From contig NZ_QFKX01000004.1 of assembly GCF_003130585.1 (NCBI RefSeq), forward strand, positions 248,001 through 312,000: a stretch of DNA of 64,000 nt, in the 5' to 3' direction. Made by a program: the position numbers and the translations under genes. Numbering within the stretch: the stretch's first letter is position 1; each line of letters starts with the position of its first letter. Under the pieces are notes generated by a model. The model did no database searches. It was not told the DNA's origin and worked only from the letters and a program-made list of their open reading frames with translations. Origin of the DNA: Brachybacterium endophyticum. GTDB taxonomy: Bacteria > Actinomycetota > Actinomycetes > Actinomycetales > Dermabacteraceae. This document shows, in pieces, positions 25,477 to 34,184 of this stretch.

Positions 25477-27582
25477 GTGAGCGCGCCTGCCACTTCCCCT
25501 GACACCGGCGTGCTCCTCGATGACCGCTATGCCGTCGAGGAGCTGATCGCCCGCGGCGGTATGGCCACGGTCTATCGCGGACACGACGAACGTCTTGACC
25601 GCACCGTGGCCCTCAAGATCATGCATCCGCACCTCGCGATCGACGAGCAGTTCCGCCGTCGCTTCGCCCGCGAGGCGCGCAGTGCTGCCCGGCTCGCCCA
25701 TCCCCACGTGGTCGGCGTGTTCGACCAGGGCGAGGACGGCGATCGGATCTACCTCTCGATGGAGCTCGTGGAGGGAACGACGCTCCGCGGCAGGATCACC
25801 GAGGCAGGTCGTCTGACCGTGCGCGAAGCGCTGCGGATCACGGCCGAGGTCCTCGAGGCCCTGCGAGCCGCCCACGGCGCCGGGATCGTCCACCGCGACA
25901 TCAAGCCGGAGAACATCCTGCTCGCGGAGGACGGCACGGTGAAGGTCGCGGACTTCGGGCTCGCCCGCGCTATCGGCAGCGCGAACTCGACGGCCAGCAG
26001 TTCCCTGCTCGGCACCGTCGCCTACATCTCCCCGGAGGTCGTCACCCGCGGGCACTGCGACGCCCGCAGCGACCTGTACTCCCTGGGAGTCGTCCTCTAC
26101 GAGATGCTCACCGGCGTCCAGCCCTACACCGGCGAGCAGGCCGTGCACGTGGCCTTCCAGCACGTGCACGAGGACATGCCGGCACCGTCCGCACGTGTCG
26201 CGACGGTCCCGCGCGAGGTCGATTCCCTGCTGACCTGGGCCTGCGCCCGGGACCCCCAGCACCGTCCCCGGGCCGCGGCGGACCTGCTGTCCGGGATCCG
26301 CGATCTCCTGCGCAGCCTGCCGGCGGGCGTGCTGGATGCAGCCCCCGCGGCGCCGCAGGACACGGACACCCAGGACGTCCCCCGGGTGACCGCGCATCTG
26401 GAGGACGTGGACCTCGCGGCCGCCGCGACGGCGAGCTCCTTCCCGCTGGCGGGAGATCGGCAGCGACCGATCACGTCCGAGCAGGAGGCCCTCGTCGCCT
26501 CCGACCTCACCGAGGGCGACGCCGACGAGCCGTCATCCGCGCAGGTGGCTGCCGCCCCACCGGTGACTGCGCCGGCTGCCCACGGCCTCTCCGAGAGCGA
26601 TGACGAGGCCGGGACGGTCGCCCGCGAGGTCGCGCTGCCCGCGGTGCCGACGCGACGGGGACGCCACCTCGCCCGTCCGCTGCGTGGCACCTCCGGCGTG
26701 CTGCGCGGCGCTGCCGCGGCCGCCGTGCTCGCGCTCGTGCTCGGGGGCGCCGGGGCCGGCGGTCACTGGTACCTGCACCAGGGGCCGGGCGGGGACCGCA
26801 CCGTCCCCTCCCTCGCCGGCACCGACCTGGGAGCCGCGGACTCGACGCTGAGCTCCCAGGACCTCGAGACGACCACCAAGGAGTCCTTCAGCTCCGACGT
26901 GCCGTCGGGTCACGTGATCTCCTCGACCCCGGCGCCGGGGACCGTGCTGAAGCGCGACCAGAGCGTTCAGCTGGTGGTCTCCAAGGGTGTGGAGACGTTC
27001 CCCGTGCCCAAGGTCACCGGGAGCGGTCTCGACGATGCCCAGGACCAGGTCGAGTCCCGCGGGCTGAAGCTGGTCGAGGACGAGGGCGAGTACTCCGAGA
27101 AGGTCCCCCAGGGCGTGGTGATCTCCCAGTCCGCGAAGGCCGACGCCCTGCCCAAGGGCGGAGAGGTCCACGTGGTCGTGTCCAAGGGCCGCACGCCGAT
27201 CTCGATCCCCGACCAGTCCGGTCGCAGCGAGGACCAGGCGACGAAGGCTCTCGAGGACGCCGGCTTCACCGTCACCACCAGCACGAAGCACTCCTCGGAC
27301 GTCCCCAAGGGCAAGGTCGCCGCGCAGTCCCCCGCCGACGGCACGGGCCACCGCGGCGACACGGTGGAGCTGGCGATCTCGAGCGGGCCCGAGATGGTCA
27401 AGGTGCCCTCGGTGTTCAACAAGAGCGAGGACGACGCCACAAAGACGCTGAAGAAGGCGGGCTTCACCCCGAAGGTGCAGTACGACCGCGGCGCCCCCGT
27501 GCTCGGGACGGTCTACGCCCAGTCCACCAACGGCGGCGAGAAGGCCGCCAAGGGATCCACGATCACGATCTCCGTGTTCTGA
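25477..27582 (+). CDS. pknL: Ser/Thr protein kinase PknL with four PASTA domains
   Basis: 701 aa from this GTG. The kinase domain (about residues 18-280) has a glycine-rich GGMATVYRG, the lysine in VALKIM, the catalytic HRDIKPEN at 139-146 and DFG at 159-161. A long acidic, Ala-rich juxtamembrane region leads to one membrane helix (about 409-430), then four extracellular PASTA repeats beginning near residues 441, 507, 573 and 641. PASTA domains usually sense peptidoglycan or lipid II. The adjacent Rv2175c-like gene is the known substrate in M. tuberculosis. An ATG at 25465 would add four residues. Confidence 0.93.
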   Translation: MSAPATSPDTGVLLDDRYAVEELIARGGMATVYRGHDERLDRTVALKIMHPHLAIDEQFRRRFAREARSAARLAHPHVVGVFDQGEDGDRIYLSMELVEGTTLRGRITEAGRLTVREALRITAEVLEALRAAHGAGIVHRDIKPENILLAEDGTVKVADFGLARAIGSANSTASSSLLGTVAYISPEVVTRGHCDARSDLYSLGVVLYEMLTGVQPYTGEQAVHVAFQHVHEDMPAPSARVATVPREVDSLLTWACARDPQHRPRAAADLLSGIRDLLRSLPAGVLDAAPAAPQDTDTQDVPRVTAHLEDVDLAAAATASSFPLAGDRQRPITSEQEALVASDLTEGDADEPSSAQVAAAPPVTAPAAHGLSESDDEAGTVAREVALPAVPTRRGRHLARPLRGTSGVLRGAAAAAVLALVLGGAGAGGHWYLHQGPGGDRTVPSLAGTDLGAADSTLSSQDLETTTKESFSSDVPSGHVISSTPAPGTVLKRDQSVQLVVSKGVETFPVPKVTGSGLDDAQDQVESRGLKLVEDEGEYSEKVPQGVVISQSAKADALPKGGEVHVVVSKGRTPISIPDQSGRSEDQATKALEDAGFTVTTSTKHSSDVPKGKVAAQSPADGTGHRGDTVELAISSGPEMVKVPSVFNKSEDDATKTLKKAGFTPKVQYDRGAPVLGTVYAQSTNGGEKAAKGSTITISVF

Positions 27583-27591
27583 CCCGCTGCA

Positions 27592-27644
27592 CCCGGCCCG
27601 CTCGAGCCGTCCCGGGCCGGAGCCCTCGGCTCGAGCGGGCCGGG
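27592..27644. terminator. Bidirectional hairpin between pknL and aroG
   Basis: A perfect 17-bp stem (27592-27608 with 27628-27644) with a 19-nt GC-rich loop lies between the two convergent genes. Confidence 0.75.
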
Positions 27645-27671
27645 GGCGGGGGCGCTTCCGGGCCCGATGCC

Positions 27672-29078
27672 TCAGGAACCCGAGTTCTGGCGACCCAGCA
27701 TCTCGGCGACGAGGAAGGCCAGCTCGAGGGACTGCTGGTGGTTCAGACGCGGGTCGACGAGCGTCTCGTAGCGGCGCTCCAGTCCCGCCTCGTCGATGTG
27801 GCCGGTGCCGCCGAGGACCTCGGTGACGTCGTCGCCGGTGAGCTCCATGTGGAGTCCTCCCGGGACGGTCCCCAGTGCGCGGTGCACCTCGAAGAAGCCC
27901 ACGACCTCGTCGAGGATGTCCTCGAAGCGTCGGGTCTTGTACCCGTTGGAGGAGGTGATCGTGTTGCCGTGCATGGGGTCGGTCACCCACGCGGGGGTCG
28001 CCCCCGCATCGCGCACACCCTCCACGAGGGCCGGCAGCACGTCGCGGATCTGTCGCGCACCCATGCGGGTGATGAACGTGATCCGGCCGGGCTCGCGGTC
28101 GGGATCCAGACGGTCGATGAGGCGCAGCGCATCGTCGACGCTGGTGGACGGCCCGAGCTTCACCCCGATCGGGTTGCGCAGGCGCGACATGAACTCCACG
28201 TGCGCGCCGTCGAGCTGGCGGGTGCGCTCCCCGATCCACAGGAAGTGACCGGAGCAGCCGTAGATCTCGCCGCTGCGGGAGTCGATGCGGCTCATCGCCT
28301 CCTCGTAGTCCAACAGGAGCGCCTCGTGGGAGGCGTAGAAGTCCACACTCTGCAGCGCCTCGAAGTCGGCACCGATCGCCTCCATGAAGCGCACGGCCCG
28401 ATCGATCTCCTGGGCGACCTGCTCGTAGCGGTCGTACCCGGGGCCGCGCACGAACCCCTGGTTCCAGCTGTGCACCTCACGCAGGTCGGCGAAGCCGCCG
28501 CTGGTGAAGGCGCGCAGCAGATTGAGGGTCTGCGCGCTCGTGGTGTACATCTCCCACAGCCGCTGCGGGTCGGGGATGCGTGCCTCGGCGGTGAACGGGT
28601 ATCCGTTGACGGCGTCGCCGCGGTAGGTGGGGAGGGTGACGCCCTCGCGGGTCTCGTCGTCGGCCGAACGGGGCTTGGCGAACTGGCCGGCCATCCGACC
28701 CATCTTGATCACGGGCACGGACGCCGCGTAGGTCAGCACGGCCGACATCTGCAGGATCGTGCGGATCTTCGCCCTGATCCGGTCGGCCGTGGAATCGGCG
28801 AACGTCTCCGCGCAGTCCCCGCCCTGGAGCAGGAACGCCTCACCGCGGGCGGCGTCGGCCAGTCGCGAGCGCAGCACGTCGACCTCGCCGGCGAAGACCA
28901 GCGGGGGCGCCGTGCGCAGACGGTCGAAGACGGCCGAGCGCTCGGCCTCGTCGGGCCACGCCGGCTGCTGGACGCGCGGGTACTCGCGCCAGGTCCCCAG
29001 GGCGGCGAGCTCCTCGCTCGTCGAGGAGAGGGAGAAGGCGTGGGCGCGGGCCGGCGTGGTGCGGGTCGTGGAGGTCAC
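27672..29078 (-). CDS. aroG: Class II 3-deoxy-7-phosphoheptulonate (DAHP) synthase
   Basis: 468 aa. Class II features are LLQGGDCAETF, VIKMGRMAGQFAKPRS, YASHEALLLDYEEAMSR, GCSGHFLWIGERTRQLDGAHVEF (metal and PEP site), and WVTDPMHGNT. It condenses PEP with erythrose-4-phosphate as the first step to aromatic amino acids, and is the type that in mycobacteria is feedback-controlled and partnered by chorismate mutase. A GTG start at 29078 is followed by VTSTTRTT; TAGGGT lies six bases upstream, predicting a leaderless message. It is convergent with pknL, as in M. tuberculosis Rv2176/Rv2178c. Confidence 0.95.
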   Translation of the reverse strand: MTSTTRTTPARAHAFSLSSTSEELAALGTWREYPRVQQPAWPDEAERSAVFDRLRTAPPLVFAGEVDVLRSRLADAARGEAFLLQGGDCAETFADSTADRIRAKIRTILQMSAVLTYAASVPVIKMGRMAGQFAKPRSADDETREGVTLPTYRGDAVNGYPFTAEARIPDPQRLWEMYTTSAQTLNLLRAFTSGGFADLREVHSWNQGFVRGPGYDRYEQVAQEIDRAVRFMEAIGADFEALQSVDFYASHEALLLDYEEAMSRIDSRSGEIYGCSGHFLWIGERTRQLDGAHVEFMSRLRNPIGVKLGPSTSVDDALRLIDRLDPDREPGRITFITRMGARQIRDVLPALVEGVRDAGATPAWVTDPMHGNTITSSNGYKTRRFEDILDEVVGFFEVHRALGTVPGGLHMELTGDDVTEVLGGTGHIDEAGLERRYETLVDPRLNHQQSLELAFLVAEMLGRQNSGS

Positions 29079-29084
29079 CGGGTC

Positions 29085-29090
29085 ACCCTA
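29085..29090 (-). promoter_or_regulatory. -10 box predicting leaderless aroG
   Basis: TAGGGT on the minus strand, six bases before the GTG at 29078. It could alternatively serve as a loose AGGG ribosome binding site. Confidence 0.45.
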
Positions 29091-29114
29091 CTAAGGAGTG
29101 CCGGCGCTGCGCGC

Positions 29115-29816
29115 TCAGCGTCCGTCCGGCGTCCCGCCGCGCTTGACGTCCGCGGCGTAGAGGTCCACGTACTCCTGCCCGGTGAGCTCCTGGATCCGGG
29201 ACATCACCAGGTCGGTGAGCTCCCGCAGGCGGGCGGCGTCCTCGTGGGCGCCCTCACCCTCCCCCGCCACGGAGGCCGGCATGATCGGGGCACCCACGCG
29301 CACGATGATCCGCGGGCGGCGCCGGGGGATGAACCGGCGCCCACGCTGGGCCTCGAAGCTGCCCTCCATCCCGATGGGGATGATCGGGGCACCGGTGGCG
29401 AGCGCGAGACGCGCCATGCCGGTCTTGCCGCGGTGCAGTCGCCCGTCGGGGCTGCGTGTCCCCTCGGGATAGATCCCCAGCAGACCGCCGGACTCGAGCA
29501 CGTCCAGCGCTCCCTGCAGGGCGCTGTGCGAGGCGTTGCCGCCCGTGCGGTCCACGGGCATCACCCCGAGGCCGCGCAGCAGCGCGCCGAGCGCGCGCGA
29601 GGGCAGCGAGGTGCCGGCGAAGAAGTCCGACTTGGCCAGGAAGTGCACGGTGCGACGCACCTGCGCGGGCATGAAGACCGTGTCGGCGCCCGAGAGGTGG
29701 TTGCTCGCGAGGATCGCGGCGCCCTGCTCGGGGATGTGGTGGAGGCCGTGGGCCTGCGGGGCGTACACCGCACGCAGCACCTCGCGCACGATCGGTTTGG
29801 CGACCTCGTAGAGCAT
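29115..29816 (-). CDS. plsC: 1-acyl-sn-glycerol-3-phosphate acyltransferase (PlsC family)
   Basis: 233 aa. The catalytic HX4D motif is in SNHLSGAD (near residue 40), and the glycerol-phosphate-binding motif is IYPEGTRSPDG with the downstream GAPIIPIGMEGS. It acylates lysophosphatidic acid at sn-2 in membrane phospholipid synthesis. There is no long signal peptide; membrane contact is probably through the amphipathic N-terminus. The ATG at 29816 has an AGG about nine bases upstream. It matches the Rv2182c position in the M. tuberculosis gene order, and is transcribed away from the esterase gene. Confidence 0.88.
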   Translation of the reverse strand: MLYEVAKPIVREVLRAVYAPQAHGLHHIPEQGAAILASNHLSGADTVFMPAQVRRTVHFLAKSDFFAGTSLPSRALGALLRGLGVMPVDRTGGNASHSALQGALDVLESGGLLGIYPEGTRSPDGRLHRGKTGMARLALATGAPIIPIGMEGSFEAQRGRRFIPRRRPRIIVRVGAPIMPASVAGEGEGAHEDAARLRELTDLVMSRIQELTGQEYVDLYAADVKRGGTPDGR

Positions 29817-29913
29817 CGTCGGTGACCTGTCGATGGGGGTGGGGATCGGGAGGGCCGCGACGGCCGGCCCCGTCGGCCGCGCCGCGGACGCACGAACGGT
29901 GCGACCATGGAGC

Positions 29914-30711
29914 ATGACCTTCAGCGAGCTGTCCCAGCCGTGGCGGAGCGCGCCTCACTCTAACCCGGTGGGCGGGCTCCTCCTGTGCCACGGGTTCACC
30001 GGCACGCCCCACGCCGTGCGGCCCTGGGCCGAGGACCACGCCGCCGCAGGGTGGGACGTGGACGCCCCGCTGCTGCCGGGACACGGCCGCAGTTGGCAGG
30101 AGATGGCCGGCTCACGCTGGGAGGACTGGTACGAGCACGTGCGCGAGCACGCTCTCGCCCTGCAGGCCGCCCACGGTCTCATCGCGGTGGGAGGGATCTC
30201 GATGGGCGGGACGCTTGCCGCCGCCCTCGCCGAGGACCCCGCTGTGGCTCCGCGCATCGGCGCGCTCGTGCTGGTCAACGCGGCCATGATCGACTCACCG
30301 GTCTGGGGACTCGCCCCGCTGCTCTCGCGCCTGGTCCCGACGGTGGGAGGCCTCGGCGGGGACATCCGCCGGGAGGGCGTGATCGAGGAGGCCTACGAGC
30401 GCACCCCGGTGCGGTCCGTCGGCCAGATGCGCACCCTCGTGCGCCGCACCCGTGCGCAGCTGGCGTCGATCACGATGCCGACCCTGATCGCCGTCTCCCC
30501 GCAGGACCGCACCGTGCCCGCCCGCTCGAGCGACGTGATCGCCGATGGGATCGGCACCACGCCGCAGCGCCTGACACTGCCCCGCAGCGGGCACCTGGCG
30601 ACCCTGGACCACGACGCCGGGGCGCTGTTCGAGCGCTCTCGCACACATCTCGCCGAGTCCATGCTCGACGCGCACGAGTCGGAGAACGGCGAGAGGACGG
30701 AGAGGCCATGA
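29914..30711 (+). CDS. Alpha/beta hydrolase, carboxylesterase Est30-like
   Basis: 265 aa. An oxyanion-hole motif HGFTGTPHAVRPWAE near residue 30 precedes the nucleophile elbow GGISMGGTLAAAL, a late Asp in VSPQDRTVP and the His in SGHLATLDH, a complete triad. The lid is short, as in the Est30/YvaK branch acting on small acyl esters or monoacylglycerols. The gene is coupled to a small membrane-protein gene by an ATGA overlap, so the two may work together. The ATG at 29914 has GGAG too close (one base), so the start is less certain; GTG 29899 is an alternative. Confidence 0.85.
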   Translation: MTFSELSQPWRSAPHSNPVGGLLLCHGFTGTPHAVRPWAEDHAAAGWDVDAPLLPGHGRSWQEMAGSRWEDWYEHVREHALALQAAHGLIAVGGISMGGTLAAALAEDPAVAPRIGALVLVNAAMIDSPVWGLAPLLSRLVPTVGGLGGDIRREGVIEEAYERTPVRSVGQMRTLVRRTRAQLASITMPTLIAVSPQDRTVPARSSDVIADGIGTTPQRLTLPRSGHLATLDHDAGALFERSRTHLAESMLDAHESENGERTERP

Positions 30712-31082
30712 GCACGCCGCACGATCCCGGGCGGGAGGATCCGGAGCGCGACTACGACGCGGAGTTCACGCGGATCCTCGAGACCGAGGGTCTGCCCTCC
30801 GACCGGGAGGACGAGGAGTCGGCGGAGGACACGGAGGAGGCCGAGGCGGCGGAGGACTTCGAGCCCCCGGACCCCGACCTGCCGCCGGCCAGCGACGCGA
30901 TGGTGTGGTCCTGGACGGCGCTGATCGGCGGGGTGGTGCTGACGCTCCTGGCCGCTGTGCTCGACTCGATCCCGACCTGGCTCGGCGCGCTCGGCGGCGC
31001 CGCGGCCGTGGGCGGGCTGATCTCGCTGCTCGCCCACATCCCGAAGGACCGGTCGGATCCGACCGACGGCGCCCAGGTCTGA
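30708..31082 (+). CDS. Small acidic two-helix membrane protein
   Basis: 124 aa. Residues 1-60 are very acidic (DEESAEDTEEAEAAEDFE) and residues about 63-105 contain two hydrophobic helices (MVWSWTALIGGVVLTLLAAV, then ALGGAAAVGGLISLLAHI) separated by DSIPTW; the tail is short and polar. The topology suggests both ends inside with a short outside loop. It belongs to a common actinobacterial type with no assigned function. Its ATG overlaps the esterase TGA by 4 nt, so coupled translation is likely. Confidence 0.7.
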   Translation: MSTPHDPGREDPERDYDAEFTRILETEGLPSDREDEESAEDTEEAEAAEDFEPPDPDLPPASDAMVWSWTALIGGVVLTLLAAVLDSIPTWLGALGGAAAVGGLISLLAHIPKDRSDPTDGAQV

Positions 31083-31124
31083 GGGTGCGGCCCGACCCCG
31101 CGCGTGCCCGAGACCCCTGGGGCC

Positions 31125-32069
31125 TCAGGCCGCCTGACGCGCGAGGTCGGCGGCGCCGATCATCCCCGCACTGTTGCCGGTGCGCGCGATCGCGAACTCG
31201 GCGAGCGAGCGATGACCGCGGGCGACCAGCTCCTCGGCGTAACCACGGCGGGCCGGATCCAGCAGCAGGTCACCGGCTGCCCCGACGCCTCCCCCGATCA
31301 CGACCATCTGCGGGTCCAGCACCGCACTCAGACTCGCCGCGCCGTAGCCCAGCCAGTACCCGAGCTCGTCGAGCAGCGCGATCGCGCCCTCGTCGCCCTC
31401 CTGCGCGGCATCGGTGATCGTGGGCCCGTCGATCCGGGCGATGTCGCCCTCGGCCCGCGACAGCAGCGGCGCGTACAGGGCGTCCGAGGAGGCGGCGCGG
31501 GCCCTCGCCATCCGCACGAGCGCCGTGCCCGAGGTGTACTGCTCGAGGCAGCCGCGTCGGCCGCAGCCGCACCACTGGCCGTTGGGCACCAGGTTCATGT
31601 GCGCGACCTCGCCCGCGAAGCCGCCGCTGCCGCGCACCAGCCTGCCGTCCATCACCAGCGCCCCTCCCAGTCCGGTGCCGACGGTGAGCATGAGCATGTC
31701 GCCGGCCTCGCGAGCGGCGCCGAAGCGGAACTCGGCCCAGCCGGCGGCGTTCGCGTCGTTCTCGACCACGACGGGCAGATCGATGCGGGACTCGATCCCG
31801 TCGGCCAGGGCGGCATCGCGCCAGGCCAGGTTCGCCGCGAATACGATCGTGCGTCGGTCGGCCCCCACGAAGCCGGCGGCACCGATGCCGACACCCGCGA
31901 TCTCGTGGTCGGCACGCAGCTCCTGGACCGCGTCGACCACGGCCCCCTCGATCAGGTCCTGGTCGGTGGCCGGGGTGTCCCGCCGCGTGCGCGCGCGGAT
32001 CCGACCGTTCTCGTCGACGACGCCCGCTGCGATCTTCGTTCCGCCGATGTCGACGCCGATCGAGTGCAT
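31125..32069 (-). CDS. glk: ROK-family glucokinase
   Basis: 314 aa. The N-terminal ATP motif is IGVDIGGTKIAAG; the sugar-binding END motif appears as VVENDANAAGWAEF; the ROK zinc motif is CGCGRRGCLEQYTSG. A GHxE-like motif is seen as EVAHMNL. It should phosphorylate glucose and similar hexoses with ATP or polyphosphate in the cytoplasm; many actinomycete ROK kinases also take part in carbon repression. No helix-turn-helix precedes the kinase, so it is not a ROK repressor. GAAGGAG six bases before the ATG at 32069 is a strong site. Confidence 0.9.
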   Translation of the reverse strand: MHSIGVDIGGTKIAAGVVDENGRIRARTRRDTPATDQDLIEGAVVDAVQELRADHEIAGVGIGAAGFVGADRRTIVFAANLAWRDAALADGIESRIDLPVVVENDANAAGWAEFRFGAAREAGDMLMLTVGTGLGGALVMDGRLVRGSGGFAGEVAHMNLVPNGQWCGCGRRGCLEQYTSGTALVRMARARAASSDALYAPLLSRAEGDIARIDGPTITDAAQEGDEGAIALLDELGYWLGYGAASLSAVLDPQMVVIGGGVGAAGDLLLDPARRGYAEELVARGHRSLAEFAIARTGNSAGMIGAADLARQAA

Positions 32070-32168
32070 GGGTCTCCTTCGCAGCAGCAGGCGCGCACGG
32101 TCCGGGCGCACGGTGTGGGGATCGCGCGCGAGCGGTCCGCGCTCCCGCCGACCTCTCCCGCGCCGTCC

Positions 32169-32197
32169 CATCCTACGGGCCCACCTGCCGTAGGATG
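32169..32197. promoter_or_regulatory. Inverted repeat with divergent -10-like boxes between glk and fadD
   Basis: CATCCTACGG and CCGTAGGATG form a perfect 10-bp inverted repeat with a 9-base spacer. Each arm contains TAGGAT reading outwards, toward glk (32175-32170) and toward fadD (32191-32196). It could be two symmetric promoters or a regulator site covering both. Confidence 0.5.
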
Positions 32198-32316
32198 CAC
32201 GGGAACGACGGGGCCGCGGCGCCGGCGAGGACGCCGACGGACGACCGCGACCCCCATGATCAGAACCGCGCGGGGCAGCTCGCCAGCACCCGAGCGCCCC
32301 GCCCGAAGGAGCCTTC

Positions 32317-34137
32317 GTGAAGCAGTTCGGCACACCGGCGAACCACACCAGCCGCGAGGACGAGAACGTCACGGACCTGCTGCTGGAGCGCCACCGCCGC
32401 CACGCCGGCGTCCCGCTCTTCGAGCTGCGCGACGAGGGCGGCAGCTTCCGCCCCCTCACCTCGACCGACTTCCTGCTGCGGGTGCAGGAGCTGGCGAAGG
32501 GCTTCATCGCCGCGGGCGTCCGCCCCGGCGACGTGGTCGCGATCATGGCCCGCACCAGCTTCGAGTGGGTCCTCGTGGACTGGGCGCTGTGGTTCAGCGG
32601 CGCCGTCTCCGTGGCGATCTACGAGACCTCCTCGCCCTCCCAGGTGCAGTGGATCGCGGGCAACTCCGGCGCCAGGTTCGCCGTCGTCGAGAGCACCCGC
32701 CACCGCGAGGACCTCGAGTCCGTGCGCGGGGAGCTGCCGGACCTCGAGAAGATCTGGGTCATCGACGACTCCGACCTCGGCGCCCTCGCGGACGGCGGCA
32801 GCGCCATCAGCGACGAGGAGCTCGAGGAGCGGCGCACCTCGCGCCGTCTCGCCGACGTCGCGACCCTGATCTACACCTCCGGCACGACCGGCCGTCCCAA
32901 GGGTGTCGAGCTGACCCACGCGAACTTCGTGGACACCTCCCGCAGCGCGGTGCAGTTCCTGGGCGAGGAGGTCCTGCCGCCCGGGTCCCGCGCCCTGCTG
33001 TTCCTCCCGCTGGCCCACGTCTTCGCCCGGCTCCTGCACGTCGCCCAGACCCTCGCGGGCGCGACCACGGCGTTCACCCCGGACACCAAGAACCTGCTGC
33101 CCGACCTCGCCGCCTTCCAGCCCACCTTCCTTCTGGCCGTGCCGCGGGTGTTCGAGAAGGTCTACAACGGTGCCGAGCAGAAGGCCATCACCGGCGGCAA
33201 GGGCAGGATCTTCCATGCCGGTGCCGACACGGCGATCGCCTACTCGAAGGCTCTCAGCGCCGGACGCGTCCCCCTCGTCCTGCGAGCCAAGCACGCCGTG
33301 TTCGAGGCCCTGCTGTACCGCACGCTGCGCGGCGCGATGGGCGGCAAGGTGCGCTGGTCGGTCTCCGGCGGCGCCCCGCTCGGCGACCGCCTCGCGCACT
33401 TCTTCCGTGGTATCGGGGTGACGGTCCTGGAGGGCTACGGGCTGACCGAGACCACGGCCCCGGTCGCCGTGAACCTCCCCTGGGCCGTCAAGCCCGGGAC
33501 CGTCGGCCCGCCGCTGCCCGGCGGAGCGGTCGCGATCGCCGACAGCGGCGAGCTGCTGGTCAAGGGCGTCATGGTCTTCAAGGGCTACCACGAGAACCCC
33601 GAGGCCACGCAGGAGGCCTTCACCGACGGCTGGTTCCGCACCGGCGACCTCGCCTCCCTCGACGACGACGGCTCGATCACGATCATCGGCCGCACCAAGG
33701 AGCTGCTGGTCACCGCGGGCGGTAAGAACATCTCCCCCGCCCCGCTCGAGGACCGACTGCGATCGCACCCGCTGATCAGCCAGTGCATCGTGGTCGGGGA
33801 CCAGAAGCCCTTCGTGGCCGCGATCATCACGCTGGATCCCGAGATGCTGCCGACCTGGCTGAAGAACCACGGACTGCCCGAGATGACCCCCGCCGAGGCC
33901 GCGCAGGACGAGACCGTCCACGCGGCCCTGCAGGAGGCCGTGGACAGCGCCAACGAGTCCGTCTCCCGTGCCGAGTCGATCCGGGTGTTCGAGGTCATCG
34001 ACACCGACTTCACCGAGGAGAACGGCTACCTGACTCCCTCGCTGAAGCTCAAGCGCAACCTGGTCACCAAGGACTACGCCTCGCTCATCGAGACCATCTA
34101 CTCGCGTCCCAAGCAGGAGCAGCCGAACAAGGACTGA
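32317..34137 (+). CDS. Long-chain fatty-acid-CoA ligase (FadD15-like)
   Basis: 606 aa ANL-family enzyme. ATP/AMP motif LIYTSGTTGRPKGVELTH, A5 motif GYGLTETTAP, A7/A8 region WFRTGDLASLDDDG with IIGRTKELLVTAGGKNISP, and the catalytic lysine region SLKLKRNLVTKDY. It activates fatty acids to acyl-CoA via acyl-AMP for beta-oxidation or lipid synthesis. The order plsC, hydrolase, fadD resembles Rv2182c-Rv2187 (FadD15). The start is GTG with GAAGGAG five bases upstream; a 5' leader of about 115 bases from the TAGGAT box is possible. Confidence 0.92.
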   Translation: MKQFGTPANHTSREDENVTDLLLERHRRHAGVPLFELRDEGGSFRPLTSTDFLLRVQELAKGFIAAGVRPGDVVAIMARTSFEWVLVDWALWFSGAVSVAIYETSSPSQVQWIAGNSGARFAVVESTRHREDLESVRGELPDLEKIWVIDDSDLGALADGGSAISDEELEERRTSRRLADVATLIYTSGTTGRPKGVELTHANFVDTSRSAVQFLGEEVLPPGSRALLFLPLAHVFARLLHVAQTLAGATTAFTPDTKNLLPDLAAFQPTFLLAVPRVFEKVYNGAEQKAITGGKGRIFHAGADTAIAYSKALSAGRVPLVLRAKHAVFEALLYRTLRGAMGGKVRWSVSGGAPLGDRLAHFFRGIGVTVLEGYGLTETTAPVAVNLPWAVKPGTVGPPLPGGAVAIADSGELLVKGVMVFKGYHENPEATQEAFTDGWFRTGDLASLDDDGSITIIGRTKELLVTAGGKNISPAPLEDRLRSHPLISQCIVVGDQKPFVAAIITLDPEMLPTWLKNHGLPEMTPAEAAQDETVHAALQEAVDSANESVSRAESIRVFEVIDTDFTEENGYLTPSLKLKRNLVTKDYASLIETIYSRPKQEQPNKD

Positions 34138-34172
34138 TACCCCGCGGCCGCTCGGATGTCAGGCTCGGCGTC

Positions 34173-34178
34173 TACCGT
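34173..34178 (+). promoter_or_regulatory. -10 box predicting a leaderless exonuclease/GIY-YIG mRNA
   Basis: TACCGT lies six bases before the ATG at 34185. Only GGG is near the ATG, so SD-led initiation looks poor. Confidence 0.45.
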
Positions 34179-34184
34179 GCGGGC

